A DNA stretch of 64,000 bases from Cryptomeria japonica (GCF_030272615.1 NC_081414.1:51303136-51367135), one strand, 5' to 3'; counted from the first letter of the stretch, positions 33,073 through 44,833 are shown. Notes: generated by a model not told the origin, from the sequence alone. A program made the numbers and translations.

Positions 33073-33092
33073 GAGTCCCACCGGGCGTGCCA
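33073..33092 (-). other. Element F primer-binding site
   Basis: The minus strand reads TGGCACGCCCGGTGGGACTC, three bases inside the 5' LTR. The complement would be a tRNA 3' end with a CCCAC T-arm strand and terminal CCA. It is not the methionine tRNA used by the copias here; which tRNA it is I cannot tell. Confidence 0.8.
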
Positions 33093-33095
33093 AAA

Positions 33096-33895
33096 TGTAT
33101 ATGGTGAAAATGGATAACAATAACAATATTGAAAGGCTAAATGAATTCAACCACAAAACCCTAGCTTAACAACAACAAAGATCCACCATAACATATGAAG
33201 ATTACCTAAGACAATGCAAATCACATGAAATCACAAAGATTATACCATCACATGTCCAATAGGGTTTTGATCTCCATTCTTCCTATCTCCATTGATCTTG
33301 CTTGATATATTTGCTCTCCAATTTTATGTGCACAAGAGCTCAACAAAGAATGGAATGTGGTTGCAAGTAGGATCGTAGTGTAGTCAAAATGATCATTAGG
33401 ACATTAAGTCATTAGAATGATTAGCTCATTAGGATGAATGATTAGGGTTGATAATGAAGGAAGCATCTCCTTATATAGAAGACACAATATGAAATGGAGT
33501 GATAAGATTGAGAGGTGTAAAAGGAGGTCGGCTATGATTGGAGGGTAGGTAGAAGAAATAGTAAAATAATGAGAGGGGGTAGGTAGTGTATGAATTAAGA
33601 GATGAATGACATGTGTCATGTGTAGAAAAAGGTAATGAATTAATTAAATAAATAAAGATTTATTTAATTAATAGAAGAAGTGGGATCAATTAAATAAATA
33701 AATATTTATTTAATTTAGGAAAAGGATAATTTAAATAAATAAATGTATTTATTTAAATGAGAAATAAGGCTAGAAGAGGATAAATGAATTAATTAAATAA
33801 ATAAAGATTTATTTAATTAATAGAAGAATTAGGCTTAGGTAATTAAATAAATAAAATATTTATTTAATTAGACTGGACAATTTTAGGTGTCTACA
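33096..33895 (-). repeat. Element F 5' LTR
   Basis: 800 bp matching 17346-18145 with 12 differences and no gaps by eye. TATA-like box (minus) at 33471-33477; palindrome block at about 33640-33870. Followed by the TTTAT duplication at 33896-33900. Confidence 0.96.
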
Positions 33896-33900
33896 TTTAT

Positions 33901-34801
33901 AAATACACATACTTTTAAAGCAAAGAAAAAATCCTCATTGGGAATACTTTTTTCCAATAAGAGGAAGGAGATCCTCACTAGGGATATGCACCACCACAAT
34001 CAAGAAGAAACCACTATAAAAGGCACAACTCCATGAAGGGAAAGAAGGAATTATTTAACAAACTATTCTTGTCTCCTCATGTAGAGACAAGAATAACTAA
34101 GCTATTGTGTTGTTTTCACATGAAATTGTACCACCATGAATGACAAAGAGCCCCCAAAAGGTAAGCTACTAAGATTACATAGTGACAAGAAACATAATAG
34201 ATGAATGTATTGCTACTCATATAACATTTTAATAATGCCATCATTAATGAGTCTTTGAATTGAATTTTAGAATTCGTGACATTAATTTGTGTGATGGCCA
34301 TGAATTTGATAATATGTGGAAAAAGGGTTATTGACTTAACCAGGGTTACAAATTCTTCTTTTTCTAGCAAAATAATGGGTAAGTATCTAAACTTACAAAG
34401 ATCATCCACAAATTGTTGAGAAAATGAGTGGGGATATCCTATGCCTTCTCTAGTTTGTGAGGGAGGATATATAGGGACCTTGATTCCTTGTTCTAACTTT
34501 TCAAGGCCTTGTCCACTATAGCCTTGTTTTGAAATAATATCACATCCAGCTTCATAAATGTTTTCAATTGTGAGAGAGAAGGAATTTCATTATGGACTTC
34601 TTTATAATTTTTTCTGCAAGGACATGTTGAAGGGAAAAACATATGCATAGATGAGGAAGGAATATCCTTTGTAGGAAGATTCTCATTTCCATCACTACTA
34701 TTCCTATCAACTTTGTTAGGTGCAGATGAAGTATTCTCATCTAAATCTTCATCTTTACTCAATGTTATGTTAGGAGATAGGTCATGAATAGAATTCATAA
34801 C
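33901..34801 (-). pseudogene. Element G internal region, middle piece with unknown protein remnants
   Basis: Two minus frames, 34116-34409 (97 codons) and 34493-34837 (about 110 codons of element sequence), show no recognised family. The second is hydrophilic and Ser/Asn/Asp-rich (SIHDLSPNITLSKDED) with a CPCRK stretch. It is cut by copia B at 34802, and the sequence resumes at about 41985. No gag or pol motif is seen. Confidence 0.5.
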
Positions 34802-36020
34802 TGTTGGCAATTTGGAGGAATTTATTATGTTTTGCATTGATGTTTGTCATTGATGTCAACACTAGTTTTTCTTTTGTCTACTAGCTTCTGGTAGAGTGGT
34901 TGGTCTTTGATGTTGATCTAGAGATTTGTCTTTGGTTTTGGTCTGGCTATTGGAATTAGTTTGGATTGGTTATTCATGTGTTCTTGATGTGTATCATATT
35001 CAATTGGTTCGGGATTTGATTATCCAAATGCTATCATATGTTCTAGTAAGCCTTTTGGTTAGCGGTAAGGGTTTTATAAGCAGCGCTTTGATGAAGATCT
35101 TTTGATGAATCCAATAAGTGGTGTTGATGCATCTTCTAGAAGGTTATCAAGATGTTGATGGTTATCATGTTTGTGTTCCAGTTATTCATGGTGTTTCATT
35201 TGGCTTATGGCGACCTATTTTGGGTCCGGTATTATTCTACTAGGTTATGGACCGATGTATGTAACGTGTTGGTTGATGCTCTCGATGCATCACTAGTTGG
35301 ATTTATTGTTTGGTTTATGTTGTTTCGATCTTAGGCCGACTTGGTTTATCATTGGTCTGCAGGATTATGTAATGGATTTATTGTATTATCTTTTAGGTGG
35401 CTGACCTAATTGTTTAGGTCCCGGGTTGGTATAAATATGATGTAAGATCTCTTTGTATATTGTAGGTCAAGGTTATGGGATTATTTGTGTGCCAATAAAG
35501 TTGTAATCATATGCAAAGGTTTTGGTCGATCATAGGTGATCAAATTGGGTTTGTATAAGAGGTTTAAGACCTCTTGTATTGAGCTTAACCAAAACTATAC
35601 TCGAGCATAGGAGATGTTATTCTTGCAATTCATTCATCTTTCCAAATTGTAGTTTGGATTTCTTTGTAGTCAGTGAGTCTCCTTTTGTGATGAGCAATGC
35701 ACTCTAGGTTGTTGGCCTTCCTGCACGTGCAAGCCCCTCTTATTGTAATCACATACTTGCTACAGAAGTATTATCTGACTGTGAGTAGGCTTCCCACCAT
35801 GTTTTTTCCCTTTACCGGGTTTTCCATGTACAAATCCTTGTGTTATGTGTTGTGGGTGGTTGGTAATTGTTATGAGATGTATGTTTGTGCTTAATTGTTA
35901 TATTTGCTATTCAAGCATTTGGTTTATGCATTCTGGTAAAAGGTTTTGTGTGCTTAAAGTTTTATAATATGTTGACAACTAATTCACCCCCCTCTCAATT
36001 GTCCACTGGTTATCCTAACA
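34802..36020 (+). repeat. Copia B 5' LTR
   Basis: 1219 bp, TGTTGGCAA to CCTAACA. TATA-like box TATAAATAT at 35430-35438. The C-run and CTCTCAA motif lie at about 35984-36000. Confidence 0.95.
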
Positions 36021-36022
36021 AT

Positions 36023-36035
36023 TGGTATCAAAGCT
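36023..36035 (+). other. Copia B primer-binding site
   Basis: TGGTATCAAAGCT begins two bases after the LTR. It is an initiator-methionine-type site with one difference from the A copy. Confidence 0.9.
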
Positions 36036-36076
36036 TGGTCCTCTCTATAGAAGCTTAACTGCTTGAGGAAGATCTT

Positions 36077-37580
36077 ATGGCAACTAATAGTTCAACTACA
36101 TCTATTTTCCGAAGAGAAACCCCTAAGCTTGATTTGACAAATTACAGGGCATGGAAGATTCAGATGGAGACTCATTTGAGATGTATTGGGAAAGAGATTT
36201 GGGAGATCATAGAGAAAGGCTATACTCCTCATAATCTGGCATCTGGCAATCCTCCTCTGACAACCTTGGATAAGGACATTGACAATAATTGTAGAGCTAG
36301 AGAAGCACTCTTGAGCGCACTTTCTGATCAACAAATTATGGGATTAACTAACCAATCATCTGTGAAGGCTATATGGGATAAGTTGGAGGCTCTGAATGAA
36401 GGTGACCCTACTATTAAAATTTCTAAACTTGATGGTTACTAGGTAAGGTATGAGAGCCTGAAGATGGAAGAAGATGAAAGGATTACTGCTTTTATGGAAA
36501 GAGTTAATGAAATTGTTTTGGGAATTCAGTGTTGTGGTGGATCTCTAAGCGAAGATGAGATTATTTCTAAAGTATTGAGAGCTTTGCCACCGGCTTACAA
36601 GATGAAGGCTACTACAATTAATGAGATAAGAACAATGGCTAACACTTTTGTTAACAAGAATACTTTGGTTGGAAAATTGTCTTCTTTTTATCTTGAAGAA
36701 TTTGGTCATCAAGGAGCTGGAAAGACTCAATCTACTTTTCATACATCTACATCATCAACCAGCAAGAGTGATTGGAAAGATTTATATGTGAAGGAACTGG
36801 AGGAAATGAAGAAAGAAGATGATTAGTTCAATCAACTTGAAGCCCTATTTGCTAGAAGAGTACCTAAAGGTCTGACAGGAAGTAAGTATGAAGAAAATCA
36901 CCTTTTAAATGTTTTGCATGTAATAAGATAGGTCATTTTGCATCTAGATGTCCTAAGAGGAATTCAAGATTTGAAGAGAAAGCTAGAAGATCTTTTAGGC
37001 CTAACCATGATTATAAGAACAAGAATAAGTACAAAAGGAACAAAGTCAAATCATGTTACTATGCGGATGAGAAAGGTGTGACTGATTGTGATGATGAACC
37101 GGGATATGATTAGCTAGTCGATCCGATAGTGGAAAGGAATGGGTATTTTTAGCTATCAAGGAAGATGCTCCAGCACATGTTATTCAAAATGAGGAAAAGG
37201 CCCTTGCTGCTAAAATTGAAGACAAGGATGAATGGGTAATAGACAGTGGATGTTCACATCATATGACTGGAGATAAAAGGAAGTTTCTATCTTTGAAAGA
37301 ATTTGATGGTGGTCTGGATATATTTGGAGATGACAAAGCATGTATGATCAGAGGAAGAGAAACTATATCATTGGATGGTAAGCATAACACTGATAATGTT
37401 TAATATATTGAAGGTTTAAGGCATAATCTTTTGAGTGTAAGACAGTTGGTGGATAAGGGATTTCAATTACAGTTCAATGATAGAAAATGCAAAATCATTA
37501 ACAGATCTGGATTGGAAATTGCAACCGGTACATAGACTAAAGGTAACATCTTTGATTTCAACTCAGGTGAGAAGACATGT
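36077..37580 (+). pseudogene. Copia B gag and protease, broken
   Basis: Gag starts at ATG 36077 and is open to a TAG at 36440 that sits at a Gln position of the family. A second open stretch covers 36464-36826. A CCHC knuckle (CFACNK, GHFASRCP; 36909-36951) lies after a frameshift near 36890. The protease motif WVIDSGCSHHMTG has its Asp codon at 37242. Stops near 37112, 37150, 37401 and 37532 break the rest. Confidence 0.87.
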
Positions 37581-38895
37581 TTGATTGCACAAGTTGATGA
37601 GAGTTGGCTATGGCATAAGAGGTTGTGTCATGTGAATTTTGATTGCATTGTAAAAATCAATTCAACTAAGGTTGTTAGAGATATACCTAAGATTGTGAAG
37701 CCCTATAATCCTATTGATGAGAGTTGGCTATGGCATAAGAGGTTGTGTCATGTGAATTTTGATTGCATTGTAAAAATCAGTTTAACTAAGGTTGTTAGAG
37801 ATATACCTAAGATTATGAAGCCCTATAATCCGGTATGTAAGGAATGTCAAATGGGAAAACAAGTTAGAACTTCTGTTAAGAGTATACAAGACAAATCTAA
37901 TGATATTCTTGATCTTATTCATACTAATTTGTGTGGTCTTGCTAGAATAAAAAGTTTTCAGGGTGAAAGATATTTTATGCTAATCATTGATGATTATCTT
38001 AGAATGATGTGGGTTACTTTTCTAAGGGAGAAATCTGAAGCTTTTGAAAAGTTTAATATCTTTAAAGCTAAAGTTGAGATAGAGATAGGATTGAAGATTA
38101 AATGCTTAAGGTCAGATCAAGGTGGTGAATTCACATCCGGTGATTTTAACAGTTATTGTGATAAGTATGGGACAAGGAGACAGTTGTCTGCACCCTAGAC
38201 ACCTCAGCAGAATGGTGTTGTGGAAAGAAAGAACATAACTATCATGGATGCGACCAGAACTATGATGATGGAAGTTAATCTACCTTATATCTATTGGAGA
38301 GAAGTTGTGAGCATGACAATATACATATTCAACAGAGTTAATATCAAAGGAGACACCAGTGACACCTTATGAGTTATGGTTTGGTCATACACCTATAGTT
38401 AAGTATTTTAGAATCTTTGGTAGTAAATACTATATCAAAAGAGATGATTCCATTGGAAAGTTTCATCCTAGATGTGATGAAGGGATATTTCTTGGTTATT
38501 TTAATCAAAGCAAAGCATATAGATGTTATAACAAAATATTGCAGAGAATTGTAGAGAGTGCTAATGTCAAGGTGGATGAGTTGTACAAAGGTCAAATCAG
38601 AACTTATGGGAGAGAACTGGAAGTGGAGATGATCATAACTGAACCGGTAGCACCTGTATCAGAACAAAATGATGAACCAATTACCCCGACAGTATCAGAA
38701 AATTCAACAATAACTGAAGATCAGAGCAGAGAAATAGAAAGTCAGAAGACTCCTTGTTATGTAAGGTTAAACCATTCAGAAGATCAGATCATTGGAGACA
38801 AGAACAAAGGAGTGATGACAAGAAGAAGGTTGGCAGCTAATGAGGTATGTTTAATTTCTCGAGTTGAACTAGCATCATTTATTGAAGCTTTGTAA
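37581..38895 (+). pseudogene. Copia B integrase with a 120-bp in-frame duplication
   Basis: The pre-integrase WLWHKRLCHVNFD segment is present twice (37594-37713 and 37714-37833), each followed by the VRDIPKI stretch. After the second copy come CKECQMGKQ and the core residues HTNLCG (where Asp of the family's HTDLCG is Asn), RSDQGGEF (second Asp) and QNGVVERKN (Glu). A TAG near 38197 and frame changes near 38360 interrupt it. The C-terminal GIFLGYF region runs into the Pro/Glu-rich linker. Confidence 0.88.
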
Positions 38896-40556
38896 AGATG
38901 ATGTTGGATGAAAGATATGGAACAAGAATTAGATCAAACTGGAAAAAAAAACACATGGACTTTAGTTCCTCGGGATAAAAATAAGAATGTTATTGTAACT
39001 AAGTGGGTTATTAGGAATAAATTGAATGAGGATGGACAGTTGTGAGGAATAAGGCTAGATTGGTGTGTAAAGGATATTCTCAAAAGGAAGGAATTGATTA
39101 TGATGAGACTTTTGCTCCAGTAGCTAGGATTGAAACTATGAGATTATTTCTTGCTTATGCTGCCCATAAGAAATACAAGGTTTATCAAATGGATGTTAAG
39201 TGTGCATTTATTAATGGAGATCTTGAAGAGGAAGTTTACATTGAGCAACCTAATAGATTTTCACTTTTAGATGACAAAAACATGGTTTGTAGGTTAAGGA
39301 AAGCTTTATATGGATTGAAACAAGCCCCTAGAGCTTGGTATGCTAGACTGGACAAATATCTTTTGAAGCTTGGTTTCACTAAAGGTAATGCTGACAATAA
39401 CTTATATTATAAGATCGCTGATGATGACATATTGATTGTTGAAGTCTTTGTTGATGATATCATTTTTGGAGGTGAGGATAAGTTATGTATGGAATTCTTT
39501 GATAATATGAAGAATGAATTTGAGATGTATATGATTGGGGAGATGAAATTTTTCTTAGGTTTGCAGATTACTCAGAATGATAAAGGTATTTTCATCTGTC
39601 AAACTAAGTATGCTAGAGAGTTGTTGAAGAAATTTGGTATGGAAAATTCCAAACTGGTTGGTACCCCTATGGTTACAAGTGAGAAATTGATAGAGAATGA
39701 TGCATCAACTCTGATAAATCGTACAAGGTATAAATATATGATTGGAGGTTTGTTATATCTGACTCAAACTAGACCAGATATAATGAATGTAGTTTGTATT
39801 GTATCAAGATATCAGAGTGATCCTAGAGAGAATTATGAGAGTGCAATGAAAAGGATTTTCAGGTATTTACAAGGAACAACTGAATATGGTTTGTGTTATC
39901 CTAAAAATGATGACTTTACACTATGTGCATATACAGATGTTGATTGGGATGGAGATTTTGATGACCGGAAAAGCACATCCGATGGAGCTTTCTTTTTTGG
40001 AAAGAAACTTGTTTCATGGATCAACAAGAAACGGTCGTGTACTTCTCTATCTACTTCTAAAGTTGAGTATGTTGTTGCAGCTACTAACTATACACAAGTT
40101 CTATGCATGAAGCAAATGTTGAAGGACATAAGGGTAGATTGCAATGAACCAATAGTTATTCACTGTAATAACTCTACTGCTATTGACATATCAAAGAATA
40201 TGGTATTTCATTCTAAGACAAAGCACATTTCTATCAAGTATAATTTTCTGAAGGAAAAGGTGGAAGCAAATGAAGTCAGATTGGTTTACGTGAATACTAA
40301 AGAGCAGATTGTAGATATCTTCACTAAACCTTTGCCTAAGGAATTATTTGAGTACTTCAGAGATAGATTGGGAGTTTTTGCCCCTCCGATAGAGACTTTA
40401 ATGATGTTGATTGGCATAAGTTTGGCATGCATTATCAGAACTATCATTCATTCCGGATTGATGTGTTGGTGCTACTACTCAAGGGGAGTAGTCAGTTGTG
40501 TGGTTCAGAGGATTTATGACTTTTCTTTGATGTTTATGTCAGATTTATGGCATTGA
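38896..40556 (+). pseudogene. Copia B reverse transcriptase and RNase H, long open frame
   Basis: From 39042 a 504-codon frame is fully open. It carries RT motifs [29 protein letters not shown] and [11 protein letters not shown], then RNase H. The RNase H active site is damaged: the usual CDN box reads HCNNSTAI, so one catalytic Asp is Asn. AYTDVDW, KVEYV and VDIFTKPLP remain. The true start of the domain lies upstream at about 38940, separated by a frameshift near 39035. After VDIFTKPLP the frame runs on past the usual end to 40556. Confidence 0.88.
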
Positions 40557-40757
40557 TGTCAAATGGGGAGAGATATTTATGTGAAAAATGGAGCTTAACA
40601 AGGATATCATTCACAGGGGGAGTATGGTCTGTTAGTTCATAACTTCATTGTCATATCATCTTGGAGAGTTTCTTGGATGTCTTCCATTGGGGGAGACTTG
40701 TTTGGCACTTGGATGTTTTCCACATCTAGTATTGCCATCAATGCCAAAGGGGGATAT
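40557..40757 (+). other. Copia B 3' untranslated stretch with two polypurine tracts
   Basis: A first purine tract (TCAAATGGGGAGAGA, about 40558) is the family's doubled polypurine site. A G-run lies near 40616. The primary tract AAAGGGGGATAT ends at 40757 against the 3' LTR. Confidence 0.78.
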
Positions 40758-41979
40758 TGTTGGCAATTTGCAGGAATTAATTATGTGTTGCATTGGTGTT
40801 TGTCATTGATGTCAACTCTAGTTGTTCTACTGTCTACCGACTTTCGGTAGAGTGGTTGGTCTTTGATCTTGATTTAGAGATTTGTCTCTAGTTTTGGTCC
40901 GACTGTTGGAATTGGTTTGGATTGGTTATTCATATGTTCCTGATGTGTATCACATTCAGTTGGTTTAGGATTTGATGATCTGGATGCTATCATATGTTCT
41001 AGTAAGCCTTTTGGTTACCAATAAGGGTTTTACCGGTAGCGCTTTGATGAAGATCTTTTGATGAATCCGATAAGTGGTGTTGATATGGACTCTAGAAGGT
41101 TATCATGATGCTAATGGTTATCATGTGCATTTTCTAGTTGTTCGTGGTGTTTCATTTGGCTTATGGCGGCCTATTTTGGGTCTAGTATTATTCTGCTAGG
41201 TTATGGACCAGTTTATATAACATGTTGGTTGATGCTCCTGATGTGTCATCGGTCGGATTTATATTTTGGTTTATGTTGTTTCAGTCTTAGGCTGAATTGG
41301 TTTATCATTGGTCTGTGGGATTATGTAACGGATTTATTGTATTATCTTTTAGGTGGCTGACCTAATTGTTTAGGTCCTGGGTTGGTATAAATATGATGTA
41401 AGATCTCTTTGTAGATTGTAGGTCAAAGTTATGGGATTATCTATGTGCGAATAAAGTTCTAATCATATGCAAAAGTTTTGGTCGATCATAGGTGATCGAA
41501 TTGGGTTTGTGTAAGAGGTTTAAGACCTCTTGTATCGAGCTTAACCTGAACTATACTCAAGCATAGGAGATGTTATTCTTGCAGTCCATTCATCTTTTCA
41601 GATTGTAGTCTAGATTTCTTTGTAGTTAGTGAGGCTCCTTTTGTGATGAGCAGTGAGCTCTAGGTTGTTGGCCTTCTTGCATGTGCAAACCCCTCTTATT
41701 GTAATCACATACTTGATGCAGAAGTATTATCTGATTATGGGTAGGCTTCCCACTGTGGTTTTTCTCTTTACTGGGTTTTCCACGTACAAATCCTGGTGAT
41801 ATGTGTTATGGATGGTTGGTAATTGTTCTGTGATTTATGTTTATGCTTAATTGTTATATATGCTATTCCGGTATTTATTTTATGCATTCCGGTAAAAGGT
41901 TTTGTGTGTTTAAAGTTTTATAATATGTTGACAATTGATTCACCCCCCCCCTCTCAGTTGTCCATTGGTTATCAAGATA
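40758..41979 (+). repeat. Copia B 3' LTR
   Basis: About 1222 bp. TATA-like box at 41386-41394 and the C-run with CTCTCAG near 41943-41958. The last six bases, equivalent to CTAACA, read AAGATA, so the terminus has mutated. Confidence 0.92.
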
Positions 41980-41984
41980 ATATC

Positions 41985-42576
41985 TAGGAGAATAAGGAGG
42001 ATCTAGAGGTATAGATGTACCAACATTAGCAGCTCTATCTTGTCCCTCTTACACCAAAATATCTTTGTGAGAAGGAGATGGTTCAATGTTACTCTTTAAT
42101 GTTGTATCTCCATTAGAGCGATCATTGATATGAGTATTGATTACTTCCTCATGAATAAATGATACTCTAGGAGAGGTGTGATTCATTACAATACCATCTC
42201 TAAGATTAGCTAGGGTTTCATTTGAAACATCTACCAAAGCTTTTATGACATCAAAATATTCCATTAATGTCTTTATATATATCATCATGTAGAAACATGA
42301 AATGTGTCTGAAAGCTTCAAGAAGTGATTTAAATGAAGGAAAAAAATTTGAAACCCTTATAATGCAATACATTAAAGTTGTATGAATGAATTAAAGCAAC
42401 ATGAAATGAAATAATTTATTACCCAACACACGATTTTGATAAAAATAAATAATAAGTAATGTAATCGCATGCAAAACAATTAGATTTTGAATTCCATTAT
42501 GAAAAATCAAATTGGAAAACACCAAATCAGAAATATGCAAGATGTTAAAAGCATATAGTTCACAAAAATATAAGGT
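41985..42576 (-). pseudogene. Element G internal region, right piece with unknown protein remnant
   Basis: The minus frame 42049-42372 (107 codons) shows no known family. Its C-terminal half (DVIKALVDVSNETLANLRDG, EEVINTHINDRSNGD) is hydrophilic and points towards the middle piece across copia B. The 200 bp between it and the right LTR hold no clear primer-binding site. Confidence 0.45.
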
Positions 42577-43913
42577 GGTGAAATATGACTTCAGTAGTTT
42601 AGCTATGTTAAAAAGGAATAAACCTATTCACGCAGTCCTTATATTAAAGGGAGATGAAAGTCAAATCACTCCCAAGGGGATGAATGTTGATTAATTCCAG
42701 GTGGCTCCCTTTGTGGGGTTGAATTGGATACTAAAAATATAAAAATTGAATACTAGATCTAGGTGTAGAGATGGAAAAATGACATAAATTAACATAAATA
42801 GATATTTGCATATGTGATATAAAGTTGTAACTACAAATTTGTAACTAGGAAGATGAATGGAACTAGTGACTATAAACTAGGCCTAAAAAATTGAGACAAA
42901 GTAGCTCCAAGTAAATTTGTCCCTCAAATGTTGGTTGTGAATATAATTAATTGATTTGGAACTAGAACGTTGCTCAGAGTCTACCCCAGAAGTTTCACAA
43001 GAAATTCATTGGACAATGTAATATGGAGTGAATCTATCCTGTACTTTTTGCACCTATGAAAGCTATATTTATTCATCTCTGTCTACTCTACTTGATTCCA
43101 AATCTATAGCTCCTAAACATGTCACTTGCACATAGAAAGAGAAGAAAGATGTTGGCAATGGGGTTTTGCCTAGGTCAAACCCTAGGTTTGGAATTAACCC
43201 TTAAAATTTAATTGAAATACTGTCAAAATAAATGTTGAATGTTATACCTCATATTTTTTGTAGAAGATAGTAGATTGATGTTGTAATGCTCTTTGAATGC
43301 GATCACAAGTGTTGATGGAATAACATGACATAACATAAGAAGACATGAATGACCTAATCAAACACACATCCTTGCATTATGATTAAAATAATTTATTGCT
43401 CCATGGTGTGTAGATCTTGAAGAATGTTTAAAGAATATGGTGGGATGAAATGTTCCTTGATACTTAATGAATGCTTGAAGGTGGATATGAATTGAATGTA
43501 GTGGATGATGCTTGGAAAGTGGATGTGTAAATGAATTAGAAGAATGCTCTTCTATAGGGTTCTCAAGGTATTTTATTGACGAGGCCAACCTCCAATGATC
43601 AAACTAAAACATTGTGATCCAAAACCAATGGGCAGGAAACATGCATCGCCCTATTCAAAATTGGGCTTTGTTTGGGAGGAAAAGGACGCTTTAGGTGCCA
43701 CTATTCTTTAGAGACAATGACGACCCCATCCAAAACATAGTGAACAATCTAGAGAGATGGTATACACATATCTTGAGATAGAGGTTTGAACCACCATGTG
43801 AACAAATGATATTGATTTTGAGGTAAATGACTGAAAATAGGCAATGGATGAGAGCTAAAATGGGTCACACTAAGGTAGTGACACAAAAGTGGTGTAAATT
43901 GTATAAGGTTACA
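42577..43913 (-). repeat. Element G 5' LTR (approximate left end)
   Basis: About 1337 bp similar to 14358-15689. The minus-strand start is TGTAACC at 43913. The stretch beyond is LINE-like sequence of H, not G. Confidence 0.75.
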
Positions 43914-44816
43914 ATTTGTGAGCCTATAGAAGTGTTCATATCAATTGCAAGAAAATCACCTAGAGAATCTCTAATGGCTTCAAAACAACCATCAAACCAG
44001 AATTGTAAAGGAAGGTTTGGGAGCCAAATCCAAATTAGTTATATTGCGAATGTTTCTGAAAGGGGATTGAACCCTGGATACTAGGGTCTGAGGAGGAGAA
44101 AGCCTTTTCCCCAACACCATTGCTCATAAAGGATGGAATCCTTATATTTCTCGCAATCAAAGGCCATAATGAAGAATCCCTGTGCACAAGGATAAATATC
44201 CAAATTATATTTCATCATTGGTTTCCAAGCATCCGTATTCCATTTATGCAAATTAGCGAGTCTGGGTCATAACAGAATATAATGACTAATTAATCCATTA
44301 GTAGTGAAGAATTGTTGACCATCAATAGCCTATTTTTGTAGATTCTTTGAGAACATCATAACTGATGTAGTGCCAATTGTCTAAGAGAAGTGACATTCTT
44401 ACCATTACCCATGGAATATAGTAGATCACCCGTGAATAGGTATTTTTTGGTCCATGCATCCCATGTTGAGGGTTTCAACCCCTTGTATTTGTCACTATTA
44501 GATGATTCTACCCTAAGAAAAGGACTCGACTCTGTATAAGAATTGGCAAAAGGGGTGGACACAATATTCACTGAAACTAGAAAAAGGGGGAAATGCCCTA
44601 AATTGTTGTTGACACTAGAGTAGGGCAATTATTTGAGTATAAGAAGTGACAATAGTGCAGAAAGAAAATTAGATTCTAATAACCTAGTCGGAATTAGATC
44701 AAAAGATCAATCAGGCCATGAAGAAACCCCAGTCAATGGTGATGAAGGTGCAAAATTCACAAATGTGAAAGCAAACCTTTTTTGGAGTAGAGAAAAATGA
44801 GAATGTATATCAATTA
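43914..44816 (-). pseudogene. Element H, 5' half: DUF4283-type ORF1
   Basis: The minus strand encodes the DUF4283 domain of plant LINE ORF1 and related proteins: WNTDAWKPMMKYNLDIYPCAQGFF, here given in short motifs only, such as LDIYPCAQGFF, LPNLPLQFW and AIRDSLGDFLAID, at about 43935-44290. Stops and shifts break it. The domain is cut at 43913 by element G and continues with ILVDMDTPRDLP and the CCHC-type segment at 14345. The frame at 44356-44628 upstream is unrecognised. The 17-bp target duplication adjoins at 44817. Confidence 0.78.
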
Positions 44817-44833
44817 CATGCTAGGGGTGAGCT
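44817..44833. other. 17-bp target duplication, right copy
   Basis: CATGCTAGGGGTGAGCT, identical to 13482-13498. It marks the 5' end of H on the minus strand. Confidence 0.88.

Larger units (their letters stand above)
17346..33895 (-). mobile_element. Element F: Tat/Ogre-type Ty3/gypsy retrotransposon with an antisense gene
   Basis: This is a complete 16,550-bp element on the minus strand. Both LTRs are 800 bp and differ at 12 positions by eye (10 transitions, no gaps). Order in sense: LTR, primer site, long leader, gag, protease, RT, RNase H, second archaeal-type RNase H, integrase, a 3' region holding an antisense plant mobile domain gene, polypurine tract, LTR. The dual RNase H and the extra gene between integrase and the 3' LTR are known traits of the plant Tat lineage, which includes Ogre and Retand. 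Pol contains single stops and one frameshift, so this copy is not autonomous as written. Confidence 0.95.
34802..41979 (+). mobile_element. Copia B: full-length Ty1/copia element inside G
   Basis: Both LTRs, primer site, gag-protease-integrase-RT-RNase H and polypurine tract are visible. The flanks ATAAC (34797-34801) and ATATC (41980-41984) form a 5-bp target duplication with one mismatch. The minus-strand protein remnants of G on either side read towards each other, confirming insertion into G. Multiple stops and frameshifts lie in gag and integrase. The RT-RNase H half remains open for 504 codons. Confidence 0.94.
14358..43913 (-). mobile_element. Element G: non-autonomous LTR element, split by F and B
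   Basis: Two diverged LTRs of about 1.33 kb flank internal pieces at 15690-17340, 33901-34801 and 41985-42576, about 3.1 kb once the later insertions are removed. None of the internal frames shows gag, protease, polymerase or integrase, so it resembles a large retrotransposon derivative mobilised by another element. No methionine-type primer site is visible beside the right LTR, and I could not identify another. G interrupts the ORF1 of element H, whose two halves lie at either end. Confidence 0.65.

Noticed and set aside
39886-40110. 74-codon plus frame inside copia B
   Set aside because: Shadow of the RT-RNase H frame in another phase.
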